In this document: positions 46,501 to 59,717 of the stretch, in pieces
Layout of the letters: the number at the start of each line of letters is the position of its first letter
Numbering within the stretch: the stretch's first letter is position 1
From: Ophiocordyceps camponoti-saundersi (nom. inval.)
Lineage: Eukaryota; Ascomycota; Sordariomycetes; Hypocreales; Ophiocordycipitaceae
Direction: 5' to 3'
Assembly (NCBI GenBank): GCA_003339415.1
Contig: PDHQ01000007.1
Span: 1 to 64,000, forward strand
DNA: 64,000 nt
The notes under the pieces: model-generated
Seen by the model: only the letters and a program-made list of their open reading frames with translations
The model's database searches: none
Told to the model about the DNA's origin: nothing
Position numbers and translations under genes: made by a program

Positions 46501-49500
46501 GACGCTTCACGAGAGGTCGCGTGCTGCCGGTCGTAGCCGGCATCCAGCGTCCTATCAGCGTGGGACGAAGCTGCCCTTTGAGCAGCCGTGGCGAACGCGC
46601 CCCTTTTTTCTTTCAATCCCGTGCGGGACTTGCCATGGTTTCGAGAGTCCAGACTGCTGGACAGAGAAGGAAACGAGCTTTGATGTCCCGGACCGTAAGG
46701 GCGGCGGGTGTTCAAAGAACCGAGAGAAGAGGTACGGCTGCTGACGTCGGCCTCGGTGATCGGGAAAGGGGGCATCGGAGAGCATTGCGCCGGGGGATCG
46801 AACGTGTCCGGAACGAAATCGCCGTCCGGCTCACCAAGCAGAAGAAACGGAGTTCTGCCAGTGCGTTGATCTTCACGACGGATCATGTCTTGCTGAGTTT
46901 TCCGCTCAGCCGAGAAGTGAAATTTTCGACCGACCATTGCTATTTGAATGTCGGTCTGCAAGTACGCCTCAGTCTTGGCGGCGTGGTAACGTCGTGACGT
47001 GTGTCTCGCTGCGGCGGCTTCGGCGTTGACGCAGCACAGCTGTAGGTTAGGAATCATGATATTGGTACGCTTCGAGTAGTGCGAGCGAGCCCAGTCGTTG
47101 CTGATGAGTTCGATCTTCTCGGTTGACAGGAGAAAGGCGGCATCATCGACGTGAACCCAGACGTGAAAGGAATCAACAGACACACGAGCGAAGACGATGT
47201 CGAGGAAAACTATCAATGAATATGGCAAAAGGGCGTTTTCCGCATCGTCGAAAGTGAAGACGAAGGACATGGCGACTCCAACGAGGTTAGCGAGGAACTC
47301 GGCCGAGCACTCGCCGCTGATGGCTCCTAGGCTGATGTCCCAATTGGTGAGATAGGCCTGCTCCCCCCCGGGCAAGCCAAATGTACGATGGCAATAGATC
47401 CGTATACCATCGACGAAGACTTGGGTGTTGGATGAGGAAGCGCTCATAGACTCGACGTCGTCTACTGGACGACCCAGTGACAGACAAATTGGACTCAGAG
47501 ATAGCTCAAAGTCCATTATGTAGCTATTGAGGCGAAGATCAAGCGACAAGTCGGCCAGTTCGGCCTGCACGTAGCGGTCACCGCTGTAGACGTTGGCCGC
47601 GATCATGGCCTGGGGATCATCGACTCGGACGGCCAAGATGAGGTCAAGTTCGTTCATGCCCTTGTTTGACGGACGCGGCGCAGGTTCAGCTCCCTGCTTC
47701 TGCAGATCCAGATACTCGTCTAGAGTTTTGAAGTGCATGTACTCGGCGAAGATGTTGTCCCTAAGCAGCACAATATACCGGAAGATGAAGCCGTAGAGGC
47801 GTACGTGAGGAGCCTGAACATGAACCTTTAGAACAATGGTATCTGTGAGCGCCGGCGAGACGGTGGAGTTGAAATTAAAGGTCCCAGACACGACAAGGCC
47901 ATCTGCAACGCCCAAGTCAGTTGATGGCAGAAAAGCGGCTTGGGTGCTCGACTGTGGGACATTGGTGACCAAGTTTGGAGTGTCGGCCCTCACTTCGAAG
48001 GAGACTGCGTTCTTGTCAGGCTGAAACTTGTCGATCGGTATATGGACGGTAACGTGGACGCTAGGGCTGGACAGCATCATGTATGTGTTGTCGTCGGGAG
48101 CGGTCGCCTTGTCGATGATGTTTTGCTCGTTGACGTTGATAATGAGCCTCGCATTGCGGAAGTTCAGATGAAGGTAATATTCGAAAGGCACGAATTGCAG
48201 GTACTCCGTCGCTGCCCCGGCAGCCCAATCGGTGATGAGGTCAGAAAGGAGGAAGACGTGATCACGAAGAAGAAACAAGTCCAGATCGTCACTGTCAACC
48301 GTGACACGCCAAATCCGGAGCGAATTCCAGGTAAGAGGCATTGGCATATCGCAGGAAATACGCTGTGATCCGCATCTGTAGAGCAAGTCGTGGTTGACGC
48401 TGGTGCTGAGCTCGGCACTGGGGAGGTCGATGTTGACATTCGTCTTATAGCCGGAAGCGCTGGCCAGCATGTCCGTCGTGAAGGACACTGTGGAATTCGT
48501 CGGTAGCTTGATCTCCATCCAACCCGGGGGTCTCGAATGAGATGCCTCCCCCTTGGAGTTCTTCTTGGCTCGGTTCCATTGCATGCGTTTGTTCGATTCC
48601 TTTTTGTGAAGCGTTGCTGGTTCCTTTCCGCGCCAACGCCAGTTCTTGGACTCCTCTCTCGTTATGATGCGTAGCGTTGCCGCTTCTTCGATTTCTATGA
48701 AGAGAGTGAACTGAGTTGGGACTCTCCAAGCGCCGATTGGCAACGGGCTCGCGGGAGAAGCGTCCTTGGAAATCGTTGGGAAGAACATGCTTTGCAAGGC
48801 AACACGTTGCCGATCCGTCCAAGGGCCGTAGTTCACCGTGCCTCCTTTGACGGAAAGGCTCATGCCCCAAGCAGGCGGCTCACTGCCATTCACGTCGGGC
48901 GACGAACCTGTAGCGCCATTCAGGTGGGCTTGCTCTGTGACGCGGCCAGGCACATCCCAGAACAGAGTCACCGTAACCTGAGGTGAGTCCACGATGGTTG
49001 AGACCGCTCCGTACTCGACCGAGGTCCAGCGCGCTTTGTCGTCTTGGTCTTGCTCGTCCAAGTACCTGGAGAGGCCTTGCCATTGAGCCGATCCTGGAAC
49101 TTGAGGAGCTGCAGTTCCCGCGGCGGATCTCGAATCGGTCGTAAATGGCTCGACAGACCGTCGCCACCAAGGAATTATCCTTCGCAGGGGGTCGAGAAGC
49201 CGGCGACGACTGCGTCTGAGGAACGCCTTGTGAAGAGGCGGTGCCGACTCCTGGTCATCCTCCTGTCGCCTTGTGGCACGAGCTACTTGGTCTTCCTTGA
49301 AGCCCTCATTGTCTCTCGTTTCCACTACCGGTCGCTCGATGGTCACTCTAGCGATCTGACGATACGGATCGCATGTATGGGTTGGCGAAGCGTCTATCTC
49401 GACGGCCGCGGAGTTGGCCTTGGCCGTGAGTATGGCCTTGGTCGTGTCATTGCCTATGACTATCGCAGCCTTCTGACAATCAACGTGAATGGGAAGGAGT

Positions 49501-50261
49501 TGAAGGATGAAGGGGAGTTGCGCGTCGTCCCGTTTGCCACCAGCAGGATTGCGGTCGGCACCATGTGAGCCGGAGCGAGCCGACGAAGAATCTCCCGACT
49601 TCTCGGTTTTCGCGCTTGCTTCCTCTTTGTCCTCCTGATCCCCATGCGCGTCCGGCTTTCTCGGCCTAACAGTGCCTTCATCTTGACCGACGAAGACGCC
49701 GGTGGATGTTCCACCAGAAGTGCCGCTACTGACTATGCCGGCGAGAACAGTGTCGTAGGCGGGGCTGCGGTTGTAGATGAAAGCCTCGAGGCCGACGAGC
49801 TTGACGTTGATGCGACTCGGGAGGGCGGCATTCCTCGCCTGCTTAGCGCCCGCATCCTCCGCCGGACCGTTGGAAGCGTGGACGTCAACCTCTTTAACTC
49901 GGCGCAACCAGTAGCGCCAGGTGATGGTGCCGTGCTGCACCAGTAAAGTTTCGTTGGAACCATGATAGCGCAAGCCGGTGAAGAAGATGCGGCCGGCGAG
50001 AAGGGATACCTGGATAGCCTTGAAGTCGATGAATATGTGGTATCGATTCCAGGTGAAGGCACGGATGCCGTATGAGACGATGGAGGCGAAGACTCGGTTA
50101 AAGTAGAGCAGGAAGAAGATGACGAGCAGCGCTGCGATAATGTACAGAACAGGAAGCACACTGTAGAAGCATGAGTAACAGGCGACACCAATGAGACGGA
50201 AGAACGCTTACGCCCTGTACTCGGGGTTGTCTGGGGACCTGGCCGCGATGAGGTCGGGCAT
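40557..50261 (-). CDS. CSF1: Csf1/BLTP1-type bridge-like lipid transfer protein
   Basis: Two exons, 50212-50261 and 40557-50160, give 3217 aa. The first exon encodes MPDLIAARSPDNPEYRA, and a GTAAGC..CAG intron of 51 nt follows. Residues about 18-40 form a membrane anchor (VLPVLYIIAALLVIFFLLYF), followed by the signature of the Csf1 N-terminus (WNRYHIFIDFKAIQVSLLAG, GTITWRYWLRR). The rest is a very long repeating beta-groove protein without catalytic motifs, ending in a short coiled region. Csf1 and animal BLTP1 span membrane contact sites, anchored in the ER, and move phospholipids in bulk; yeast Csf1 is needed in the cold and for GPI-anchor synthesis. The second exon is a single open frame of 9.6 kb with no frameshift, and the length is similar to known orthologues. 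Confidence 0.93.
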
Positions 50262-51048
50262 TGTGTCGAGCCGCCAGAGACTGGAACCGTTCCCCGAGCT
50301 TGAGATTCGGACCGGGCGGAAGCATCATCGACGCGTCTCGGGCGGCAGAAGAGCGCTGCGATTGGCTCTTGGGAGGATCTCTTGCAGCATATCCCGCCTG
50401 TGTCCGAGGGATGGAATATCGTGCAAATAGTGCCGGCGGTCCTATGGACGGAGGGTGAAGTCATGGCTCCGACGTGCCCTGCCCTGCCGCCCTCCCCTGT
50501 AACGACACACGGTACTGGCGCCAGCTCGATTGGGAGGGCCTAAAACACCCACTGGCAATCCACCGCGGGACCCCTGCGGCTTCCACTAAACCCCCACTGA
50601 GCCTCCACTAAACCTTCACTGAGACTCCACTGAGCCTCCATTGCGCCTCCACTGACTTGAGCCTCGATGGACTGCAGGCTTCCAGGCACGTGGTTTGCAC
50701 TGCACGCGCCGCGCCAACGCGCCGAAGCCATGGCGAAGCTCTAACCCGGCGCCACCGTAAATCCGTCCCGGTCTTCTCGTGGCGTCGATGCCGATTGCCA
50801 GCTTAGGTCTAGCCAGTCATCCATCCCTGCTTCGGCTCAATACCAGGACATCGAAACGCGTGTCCAAGGCGTTGCTAAGGTATTGTGTTGCATCATGACC
50901 GTCTCACTCTCGACTTTCTAGCCAGTGCACTATCCAGCATCGACGTGCAACTCGTGGTCCTTCTCACCCCAGCCAGTCATGAACATCGACTGAGCTCGTC
51001 CTGTGCAAGCCGTTCCAAGCAGTGATCAGCCATAGCCCATAGGTAGCC
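50262..51048. other. Divergent intergenic region with short tandem repeats
   Basis: Between Csf1 (-) and the DUF300 gene (+). At 50570-50665 a degenerate tandem of CCTCCACTGAG/CCACTAAACC units (about 8-12 copies) appears. No gene supported. Confidence 0.55.
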
Positions 51049-52844
51049 ATGATGGCCTCTGGAGGAGGAACCGGCCAGAAGTTCACATACGCCACAACGG
51101 TGGTAGCGGGGGTCTTCTCTCTGGCAGCGACCCTCCTCTCCGTCCTGTACGTCGGCCTCGCTCAGCCCCTCTCGTGCTTCAGATGCTGATATGGCTCGCG
51201 AGATAGGTCTATATGGCTCCAGGCAAAGAACTACCGGAAGCCCCTTTTGCAGCGATATGTCATCCGTATCCTCGTCATGGTGCCCATCTACTCCATCGCT
51301 TCCTGGGCTAGCATGGTGTCGTCCACTACGGCCGCGTTTCTTGATCCTGTCCGTGACATCTACGAGGCTTTCACCATTTACACCTTCTTCCAGCTCCTGA
51401 TTAACTACCTCGGTGGCGAGCGGGCCTTGATTATCATGACGCATGGCCGAGCCCCGGTTCAGCATCTTTGGCCCCTCAACCACGTTCTTCGCCCGGTCGA
51501 CATATCCGACCCGCACTCTTTTCTCTCCATCAAGCGTGGCATTCTGCAGTACGCATGGCTGAAACCCCTACTTTCTCTGGCGGCCATAATCATGAAGGCG
51601 ACGGGCACGTACCAGGAGGGTTACATAGGCGCCGGATCTGGCTACTTGTGGAGCGGCATCATCTACAACATCAGCGTCACCGTCAGCCTCTACTCGCTAG
51701 GTTTGTTCTGGGTCTGCATGCATCGCGACCTGGAGCCGTTCCGGCCCGTTCCCAAGTTCCTGTGCATCAAGCTCATCATCTTCGCCTCGTACTGGCAAGG
51801 CTTCTTCTTGTCTATTCTTGTTTGGTTGGGAGCCATTCCCGACGACGTGGAGGGATATACTCGGGACAATCTTGCCGCCGCCATACAGGATGCTTTGATC
51901 TGTCTCGAGATGCCGGGGTTTGCGGTAGCACATTGGTATGCTTTCTCGTGGCATGATTTTGCCAATAACAACATTCTCTCGGCCCGGATGCCGCTCAATT
52001 ACGCTTTGAAAGACGCCTTTGGGGCCAGAGACCTGATCCAAGACTCCAAGGATACCTTCAAGGGCAACAAGTATGGCTATCGGGCGTTTGACTCCGGCGA
52101 TAAGGTCATGGCCCACGAGGAGTCGAGGTCGAGGCTCGCGAGACTCGAAGAGGGCATGCGCTATGAAAGGGGAGGCAAGGGCAAGTACTGGATACCGAAG
52201 CCGGGGGAGATCAACGCAACGGCCCCGCTGCTAGGCTCCCAAGGGCATGGCGGACCGAGCTCGTCGCGTACCGATCAGTTGAACGAAAATCAGCACGGTA
52301 CATTTGACGAGCCCGAGCTCGATGGAGATGATGAAGGCCTGTATAACTCAGCGCGACAACTGGAATTCGGAGATTGGAACGTGAGTGCTTACTTTCGTGG
52401 CCTAATTTGTCTATGCTGACGATTGCGCCCCAGTATCCCGTCATAACGGCCAGCGAGCCGCTGAGCAGCCGATATCGGCCATCCAGAGAAAACTTGGGGC
52501 TCAATTCCCCCGGATGGACCGTTACCTCACCGGCATCGACGGCCCCCTTCCCTCCGCCGGGCAGACAGCAACCCGCAGATGATACGGCGCCGACAACAAG
52601 CCCACCGCAGGTTGTTCCGATTAAGAAAAAGAAGAAGAAGAAAGTCGTCAAACATGCTCAGCCTGATCCTTCAGACTTGGGCCTCGATCGGGAAGAGCCG
52701 ACGTCCTCGGCAGCTGGTGCAGGCCACGAGGTGGAAACACCACAAGCGAGAACGCCGGCAGTACTGAAGCAGTCCGACGATCAAGCCACGGGATACCAGG
52801 CATCGGAAAGCGACGAGTTCCGCAACGTCTGGAACAGAGATTAG
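51049..52844 (+). CDS. DUF300/Ost-alpha (TMEM184-like) multi-pass membrane protein
   Basis: Three exons, 51049-51146, 51207-52380 and 52434-52844, give 560 aa with correct phases (start MMASGGGTGQKFTYA; the second Met is equally possible). About seven hydrophobic segments lie in residues 15-310. Organic-solute-transporter-alpha family motifs are KNYRKPLLQRYVIRILVMVP, YTFFQLLINYLGGER, KRGILQYAWLKPLLS and FIIFAS-like helices. The C-terminal 250 residues are polar and end in a region with a run of seven lysines. Animal relatives move steroids or bile acids, and fungal members are poorly studied vacuolar or plasma-membrane proteins. The first intron was placed at GTACGT..ATAG because it gives SVLSIWLQAKNYRKP, matching the family. 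Confidence 0.9.
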
Positions 52845-53605
52845 TGGTGTGTTGAACGAATTTGGGCTGGTTCGAGAGCGATCAATGGTCTTTCCTTTTG
52901 GCATAGCGAGGAGTTGACGGTTTGGCCTGTGGTACTATATTGAGATGAGAAGATGACATTGAACTTTTATTCACAAAATTATACACTTTCATCTTGTTTG
53001 AGCAGCCGTCCCTAGAGGGAGAAGCGGTCACTCAAGTCATGCCCAAGGAGCATATGTAAAGGGTATTGAAGGTGATCGGATGAAGACCAAATCCAACGAC
53101 TTCGGGGGAGACATAAGGGGGAGTGATGGTGAAGCGGACGCTGATGTAGAAAAGCATTTCAGGTTTTTGTCTCTGATGCATCCTGCAAAGTTGAGATGAT
53201 TCTACAGAGGTATATAGTACACTGATCTATCAGATACTAGTAGTAGGTGAAGCTCTATTCATCCGTAGGGACCGTAGGAGACAAAGCACTGGAACGATGC
53301 GACAGGTTCTACGATGACGTCGAGATTCACATGTGACTTGGTGGCCTTCCAGGTATCCACCATAGTCTCTGTCCAATCACAGACCTATTTGCATCCGGCC
53401 TCGGATCATCTACCGCACCGAACCGACAGATGACAGCCAACCGACAGCAGGCGGTGAGAAATTTGTCGGTCAGCGAAGGCAGAATCATCGCCAGTGTCCC
53501 TCAAAGCGTCCCTCCTTCGAGCCAGCCAGCCAGCCAGCCAGTACGAGAGCGAGCCCAGCGCTCGTCCGAGCCTCCGGAGGGCTTCAATCCCTTCCTGTGT
53601 GCGAG
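52845..53605. other. Intergenic region
   Basis: 3' flank of the DUF300 gene and presumed promoter and leader of the zinc-finger gene. It includes a CAGC tandem (GCCAGCCAGCCAGCCAG) near 53521. The frame open from 53430 is not protein-like. Confidence 0.5.
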
Positions 53606-55941
53606 ATGGGTCGAAGGCCGAATCCCCTTATCCTCGAGTATTTCGAGCGCGGACCCAAACTCAACGACAATAGCAACCGATATCCTCATACATGCAGGCA
53701 ATGCGGCGAAAACTTCCCCAAGGGACGAATTGACAGCCTTACTGCTCACATCACCAAGCGATGTCCCGCGATATCCGAATCAGAGCGCATGCGTGCCTGT
53801 CTCGAACTTCATGGCATCGCTCACGCCCGGCACCCTCACCAGCGAATCAGTCGAGCTCACCCTCAGACGACGGGTCCCGACGCGCACGCGACCGATGTCT
53901 TGCCTCAGGGCTGGAGCGCGCTGGAGACGCTGGCAGAGGCCTCTCGACAGGTTGATCTCAACGAAAACAATCGCAGCCCCGACGGCTACGGCACGCAGGA
54001 CCTCGCGAACAACGACAATCATATCGATCTGACGCTGGATGCCGTGGCGGAAAGTTGCGAGGTCAGCAGTCAAGAACATGCCGGCCTGAATGAGGTCATG
54101 GGCGACAACATGGCCCAGGTAAACGGAGGTGGTGGCGGAAGTGGTGGCGCCATTGACCCGGCTTCGGCATCGCCGCCGCAAGAGCTCACGCCGGAGGAGA
54201 GATTACAAGCTTTGTTACCCGCCAGCGAGGCCTCGTCTGACGAATCCAACATGTCAGTTGCTGTGGCCGCTGCTGCTAGGTTGAGATCCTCGTTTCTAGA
54301 CCCCCAACTGGTGGACAACGGCGAGGCTTCACCTACGTCTCCTCCGCCGTCCGCCACCGACGCAAACGTGACACAGGCATTGCCGACTTCTATAAAGGCC
54401 GCAATCGACGCGGCAAATGTGTCGCAACCCTGGGGGGCGATGACGTACGTGACGACGACTACTCCCTCTCCAGCCGTTGCTCATAGCCCCGCCATGGCCC
54501 CTGCCTTGCCACCAACCCGAGGCGGCGACACCATGGACACCAGCGGTCCGATGTACAACGGACGACCTCGTCACTTCCGGTCCAAGTTCACGGCGGCACG
54601 GCGGCAGGAGGTCAAGGAGGTTCGGAAAGTGGGCGCCTGCATCCGCTGTCGGATCCTGCGCAAGATCTGCAGCAAGGGAACGCCCTGCGATACCTGCCGC
54701 AAGGTGCTGTCGCCCAGAGTGTGGATGTCGGGTTGCGTCCGGACCCGGCTTCACGAGCAGCTCGACCTCTACTCGGCCGGCGTCCAGGTAGTCTTGTCGC
54801 AGAACCGCATCAACCTCCACAAGGACCAACTCCAGTTGATCGACATCCGCTCGGTCGTCGACGTGTCGCACTTCCCGGACACGGGCAAACATATCCGTCT
54901 GGCGACGCTTGCCGTCCTGCTCGAGTCGGACGAGAGCCAAGACGGGGAAGAGGAGCCAGACTGTCGAAAAGACTACCAGGTCGTCATGGTCAACCAGGAA
55001 AGGGATGACGTACCAAGCAAGATCGAATCCTACACGCACGAAGTGCTGAGCCTCTTCATCGAGCGCGAACCTTCGAAATTCGTCCGGATGACGCTAGAAG
55101 CCGCATCCAAACTGGCACAGGAAACAAAAGACGACCTCATCAGGAAAGCGCTCGAGCTCTGGAGTCTGGTGGAGAGCATCGACCGCGAACGACAATGGAC
55201 CATCATAGAGCGTCCCTACGGTCAAGACCAAGAGCCACGACCGATCACCGAGGCGCAGAGCGACAACAACGTCGACATCTACACCATGATCTGCATGCAG
55301 CTCAACGCCGCAGCCGAGCGCAAAGCCAACGGCACGTCGAAACAACTCCTCAACCACATGGACAGGCTCCTAGCGGACAGCAAGACCAAAGTCGGCTTCG
55401 CGACGTACCTTGCCTCCCTCATCTTCCTCAACTGCATCGAGAAATCGACCTGGGCCTTTAAAGCTTGGGAACAGCATCATCTCAGACCCGGTTGGCCCCT
55501 CGAGCGCGAACCTAGCTCCTTTACGGACCAGGGGGGCAACATCGCCGGCTTGCTCAAGATGTTGCTCGGTATTCGCAGGGCGTTGCCGCAGACTGAACGT
55601 GCGTCGGATGGGAAGCTGGTTGCCTCCGAGCAGGAGGATCCAGCTGTCGTCGAGTTCTTTCAGACTCTCGACATGGACTGTACGTGCTTTCTTTCCCCCC
55701 CCTTACCCTCCTTTCTTCTGGATTATCTTGATCCCTTTTGTTCGCGTTTCTTGCTTCGTTGCTTGATTTGCTCTTATTGTCTACTCTATATATATGGAGG
55801 AAAAAGGCTCTCATTTGATGACAACCCCCCCCTATTCAAACAGACGACACAATCCTCTCCCGCCAAAAGGGCTCGCAATTCTCACCGGCAGACTCTCGCT
55901 CTCTCGAAATGATGCTATGCTCTCATCTCCTCCTACCCTGA
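53606..55941 (+). CDS. Putative transcription regulator with C2HC finger and atypical Zn2Cys6 domain
   Basis: Two exons, 53606-55679 and 55844-55941, give 723 aa. The 164-nt intron (GTACGT..CAG) restores MDYDTILSRQKGS and ends after SHLLLP. Near the N-terminus Cys30, Cys33, His48 and Cys53 form a BED/C2HC-like zinc finger (TCRQCGENF..TAHITKRC). A Gly/Ser/Ala-rich linker follows. At 345-377 six cysteines are spaced C-x2-C-x6-C-x5-C-x2-C-x12-C, like a fungal Zn2Cys6 cluster but with an unusually long last loop. The C-terminal half is helical and resembles the regulatory part of such factors. It probably binds DNA in the nucleus; targets are unknown. The reading frame through the intron stays open, so the intron could be missed, but the spliced end looks more protein-like. 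Confidence 0.78.
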
Positions 55942-56499
55942 AATCTTCACCCCCTTTTTTCTTTTCAAAAGAGACGCGAAAGGAGAAACACCCTTCTTCC
56001 CCCCTCTCTTCTTACCTCCCCCCGCCCCAAAAAGGGGAGGTTTACATGGTGGAAGATCTAGCGATTCCCCAAAAAGGCGTCTTCGGATTGGAATCATCCC
56101 AGGTATAAAGCTGTGCTTCTTTTCCTTCTTCATACACTCACCTCAAATCCATGCGCATCTCACGACGGCACGCCCATTAATGATATGATACCAGCTTCTA
56201 TTACTCTTTCTTCTTCTCTTCTGTCATAATCTCTCTGTCCTCACGACGATCAGCTGTTTCATTCTTGTCTGAAGGCCTTCTCCAGGAGATGAATGTTGGG
56301 GAACAGTGTTGAGGAACATGGGGGGACTTTGCTGTTAATATGTACATCGACGAGCGCCAAGAACAAGTTAAGATGAGACGACAATAATATTCACATATAT
56401 GCTATACGCATGTTGTCCTCGACACAAGGTTCAAGGAGGACGATAGAGAAGAGACAAAGAAGAAGAGAACAAACATCACAATCCAGCAGCTGGCTTCAA
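55942..56499. other. Convergent intergenic region
   Basis: Between the zinc-finger gene (+) and Sec5 (-). It is A/C/T-rich with no gene seen. Confidence 0.5.
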
Positions 56500-59400
56500 T
56501 CACCCAGTTGTGGATTCGCTCGTCTTAGAGCTGCCGCTTTGAGCATGACGCTTCGGCTTCTTGAAGCAAGCAAACTCATTCCTGCTCGCCTCGCGCAACC
56601 TCTTGAGCACGGAGCGCATCTCGGGCAACTCGCTCTGCAGCCTGGCTCGGGCGTCGTTGTCGGTACGGCTATCGAGCTCCTGGTATATCTGGCTCTGTAG
56701 CTCCGAGGCGCGATCCGTCGTGTAATGACTGAGCGTCTGAGCGACGAACTCGACGTCGAGCGTGGCCTGCATCAGTGCTTCGAGCGAGTATCGCGGCCGC
56801 CGGCGGAAAGCGTCAAGCATCTGAAGAGACGTCTGCTCGAGAAGAAAGGACAGCACCTGAGCCGTGAGTGACGGTGCCGTCGTCGACACCTGCGAGTGAA
56901 CGAGGACGAGGCTGAGCAGGGCCTCGTACACGTACGGCTTGGCCGTCTGCGGCCGCTTTCCGGGCGCCGGCACCCAGTCGGGCGCGCACAGTCCGGCCTG
57001 GACCGTTGCGCGGAGCTTATCGATGGAAGGCTTGGTGTACGATTGGAACAGCCGGGCGTCGATCTGGCCGAGAACGTCGCGGATGGTCTTGGAATCGTCT
57101 GTCAACTTGACAGAGAAGGCATTTTCGAACTGTGAGTTCAAGTTGGGCACGAGCTGGGACCTGAGGGCCTGGAGATTGCTCAGAGTGAGGAGCATCCGCA
57201 CGTTCTGTATAGGTAACTAGAGTCAGCGGTTGAGGGTCTTGTTGGAAAGACACAACAAGGGGGAGTGTGGAAGGGGACAAGGGGACAAGGCTACTCACCC
57301 GGTCTCCGGCGTCCAGGACACTCTTACTCGTCGTCGACGCCGTGGAACTGGTTCCGTGCAAGCTATCTTGCGTCGTCGTCCAGTCGTCTTCTCCCACCGT
57401 CACCGACCGCTCTGCATTCTCTACCATGCCGCTCAGAGCCTTGTAGAGCGTGGTAACGTATTGGCTGCGGACCATCTGTAGTTGCTTGGTCGGCGGCGCG
57501 AGGAGGATGCCGTCGGCGCCGCTTTTCTCCATGGCATCCGGCACGAAGAGAATCTTCTGCATGCCCGTCAAGAGAGCGCTTTCAAAGGCCGAGAAGATGG
57601 CCGGCATGCACGTCACGTCTTTGGACTCGGGCGGACGGTGCCAGTCCTCGACGTATTTGATATTCTCGGCGTCGGTGTTCCACGCTCCGCAAAGCGCCGT
57701 CACGCACCGCTCTCTGGCCAAGCCCACCAACGACCTGAGGCTGTCGAGCAGCTGGCCGTCTCCGTTGGCGATGGGACCGAGGCTCGCCATATCAGACGCG
57801 CCCGAGCCCACCAGGGCCAGCATCTTGGCCAGATAGTGCGCGCCGCTGAGGGAATTCGACCACGGCGGCCAGAACGCCATCTTCTCCCACGGCTCGCCCC
57901 TTCTAGGGGATGGAGGCGGGGGGTTGCTGGGGTCGATGTTGAATCGCGGGTCTCGGGGCGTCAGCGTCGTGGACGAGACGGGCGAGTTGGGCGACATCAG
58001 CTGGGGCGAGAGGAGCAGAGTCATGTCCTCGGGCGGAGGGCTAGCGAAGAAGGCGACCACCTGGTCTCGCAGCAGCTCGACCATCTCCACCACGCCTTTG
58101 GCCAGGTCTGCCACGGCCTGCTGTGGCAACTGATGGTGGCGACGGGATTCGCCGTCAAAGCCCAGCGGCAGCAGTCGCTGCGTCTTGCCGTCGATGAAGC
58201 CTTGAACCGTCTGCCAGAATTCGACCAGTTCGCCGAGGGCGCCCTGAGGAGAGAGAATGTTTGCCAGGAAGACCAGCATCTTTTCCCACAACTCGATGAC
58301 ATCGGCCGCGTCGGACGAAGGGGACTTCTCCTCGACAGTCTTTCGGCCCAATGACCGGAGGTGGGCGGCAATAGCTTGGGGCGTCGGCTTGTCGTTGCTG
58401 GCGAGCCTGCGACGCAGAAGTTCCATCTCGACCTTGGACCGATCGGCCATCGCTTGAAGTCTGCTCTTGAGCTGCTCGTACCTGGTCAAAAGCCAGATCC
58501 AGATGGGATTGTCCTCGACGCCGAGCTCCAGCAATAAACCGATAATGTCCATATGTTGATCTTGGCTTCTTCCAGATGTGCGATCCGGCTTCGAAGTCGT
58601 CATAAGGCGCTTCCAGACGTCCCTTTTGAAGCAGTGAATCTGTTGATCGACGTCGTTCCAGATGCGGCCGGCGAGCACGATGTGATATAGCTGCTTGTCG
58701 TCGGGTGAGCGTCCCTGTAGCTCGGTCGACAGGCGGCGCGCCTCGTTGGCAAATTTCCTGGCGCGGTTATAGGCGTCGACCAGCGACTCGTAGTCCTTTC
58801 TCTTAATGCTGTCGGACACCAAGGCACTGAGCTCAGCATATTCCTTGAACTGGTTCAGGAAGCTCGATACCGTTTTGAGCTGAGCCTCCTTTTCGCGTCC
58901 TCCGAGGGCGGGACCCCAGACTTCCTCGGCCTTGGCGGACACGTCAAACAGCGGGACCTTGATGCCCAGGAGCCCATACTCGCTTTCTTTGATGAGGGCG
59001 TTCTTCTTCCGACTATCGGACATTGGCGAGGTAAGAGGATTAGTGAGGCCCCCGACGGCGCCCTGACCAGCGACGTTTCTGCTGGTGTGGCGAGAGTGGC
59101 GCCCAACCCGATTTTGGGTAGAATCGTCGCCGCGGTGCTTCATCTCCTTGTAGACATTGTCGATTGTGGCCTTGGCCCTAACAAACCTCTCAAAGTTGGT
59201 CTCGACCAAAACCTTGAGCGAGGCCGACTTTTGATCAATGGAATGAGAAAGCACATCGAGACCACCTATCAGAGTCTCTGTATCGGCATCGACATGCATC
59301 TGTGACAGGAAGAGAGCGGGGGAGAAGGTGGTAGAACTGAGGAGAAAGCGGTTTCCTGCGTGAGGCGGGTATTAGGTGTTTGCGTACGGTAGACAGCCAA

Positions 59401-59717
59401 AACCAGAGAGGGGGGGACCTACGCAGGCGAGTATCATCTTGAAGAGATAATCCCAAGCTACGTAGCGACTTGACGACGCTGTCCGAGGTGCCGAGAGGAT
59501 CGGGTTCATCCTTCTGAACGAGGTTGCCCCCCTGAGCAGACGCCGGAAGGCTCTTCCGATCGTTGAGAGCGGCCTCGAGAGCCTGATAGCGAGAACGGCG
59601 ATTGTTAGCGGCATTGTCAACGCTGCCGCCGGCGTCGTCATTATCGTCAACGGGCCACTCGTTGGGATACAGGGTCGGTAGCTGGTAGAAGTCGAGGATG
59701 GTGCGCTCATCAGCCAT
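56500..59717 (-). CDS. SEC5: Exocyst complex component Sec5
   Basis: Three exons, 59423-59717, 57299-59355 and 56500-57204, give 1018 aa. Introns (GTAGGT..CAG, 67 nt; GTGAGT..CAG, 94 nt) give TRLRNRFLLSSTTFSPALF and DAGDRNVRMLLTLSNLQ. The N-terminus MADERTILDFYQLPTLYPNE and the helix LVETNFERFVRAKATIDNVY are Sec5 hallmarks, followed by the long rod of helical bundles. Sec5 is a subunit of the octameric exocyst that tethers secretory vesicles at the plasma membrane, important at growing hyphal tips. Length is within the fungal range. It is divergent from IDH2 with 372 bp between the starts. Confidence 0.93.
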
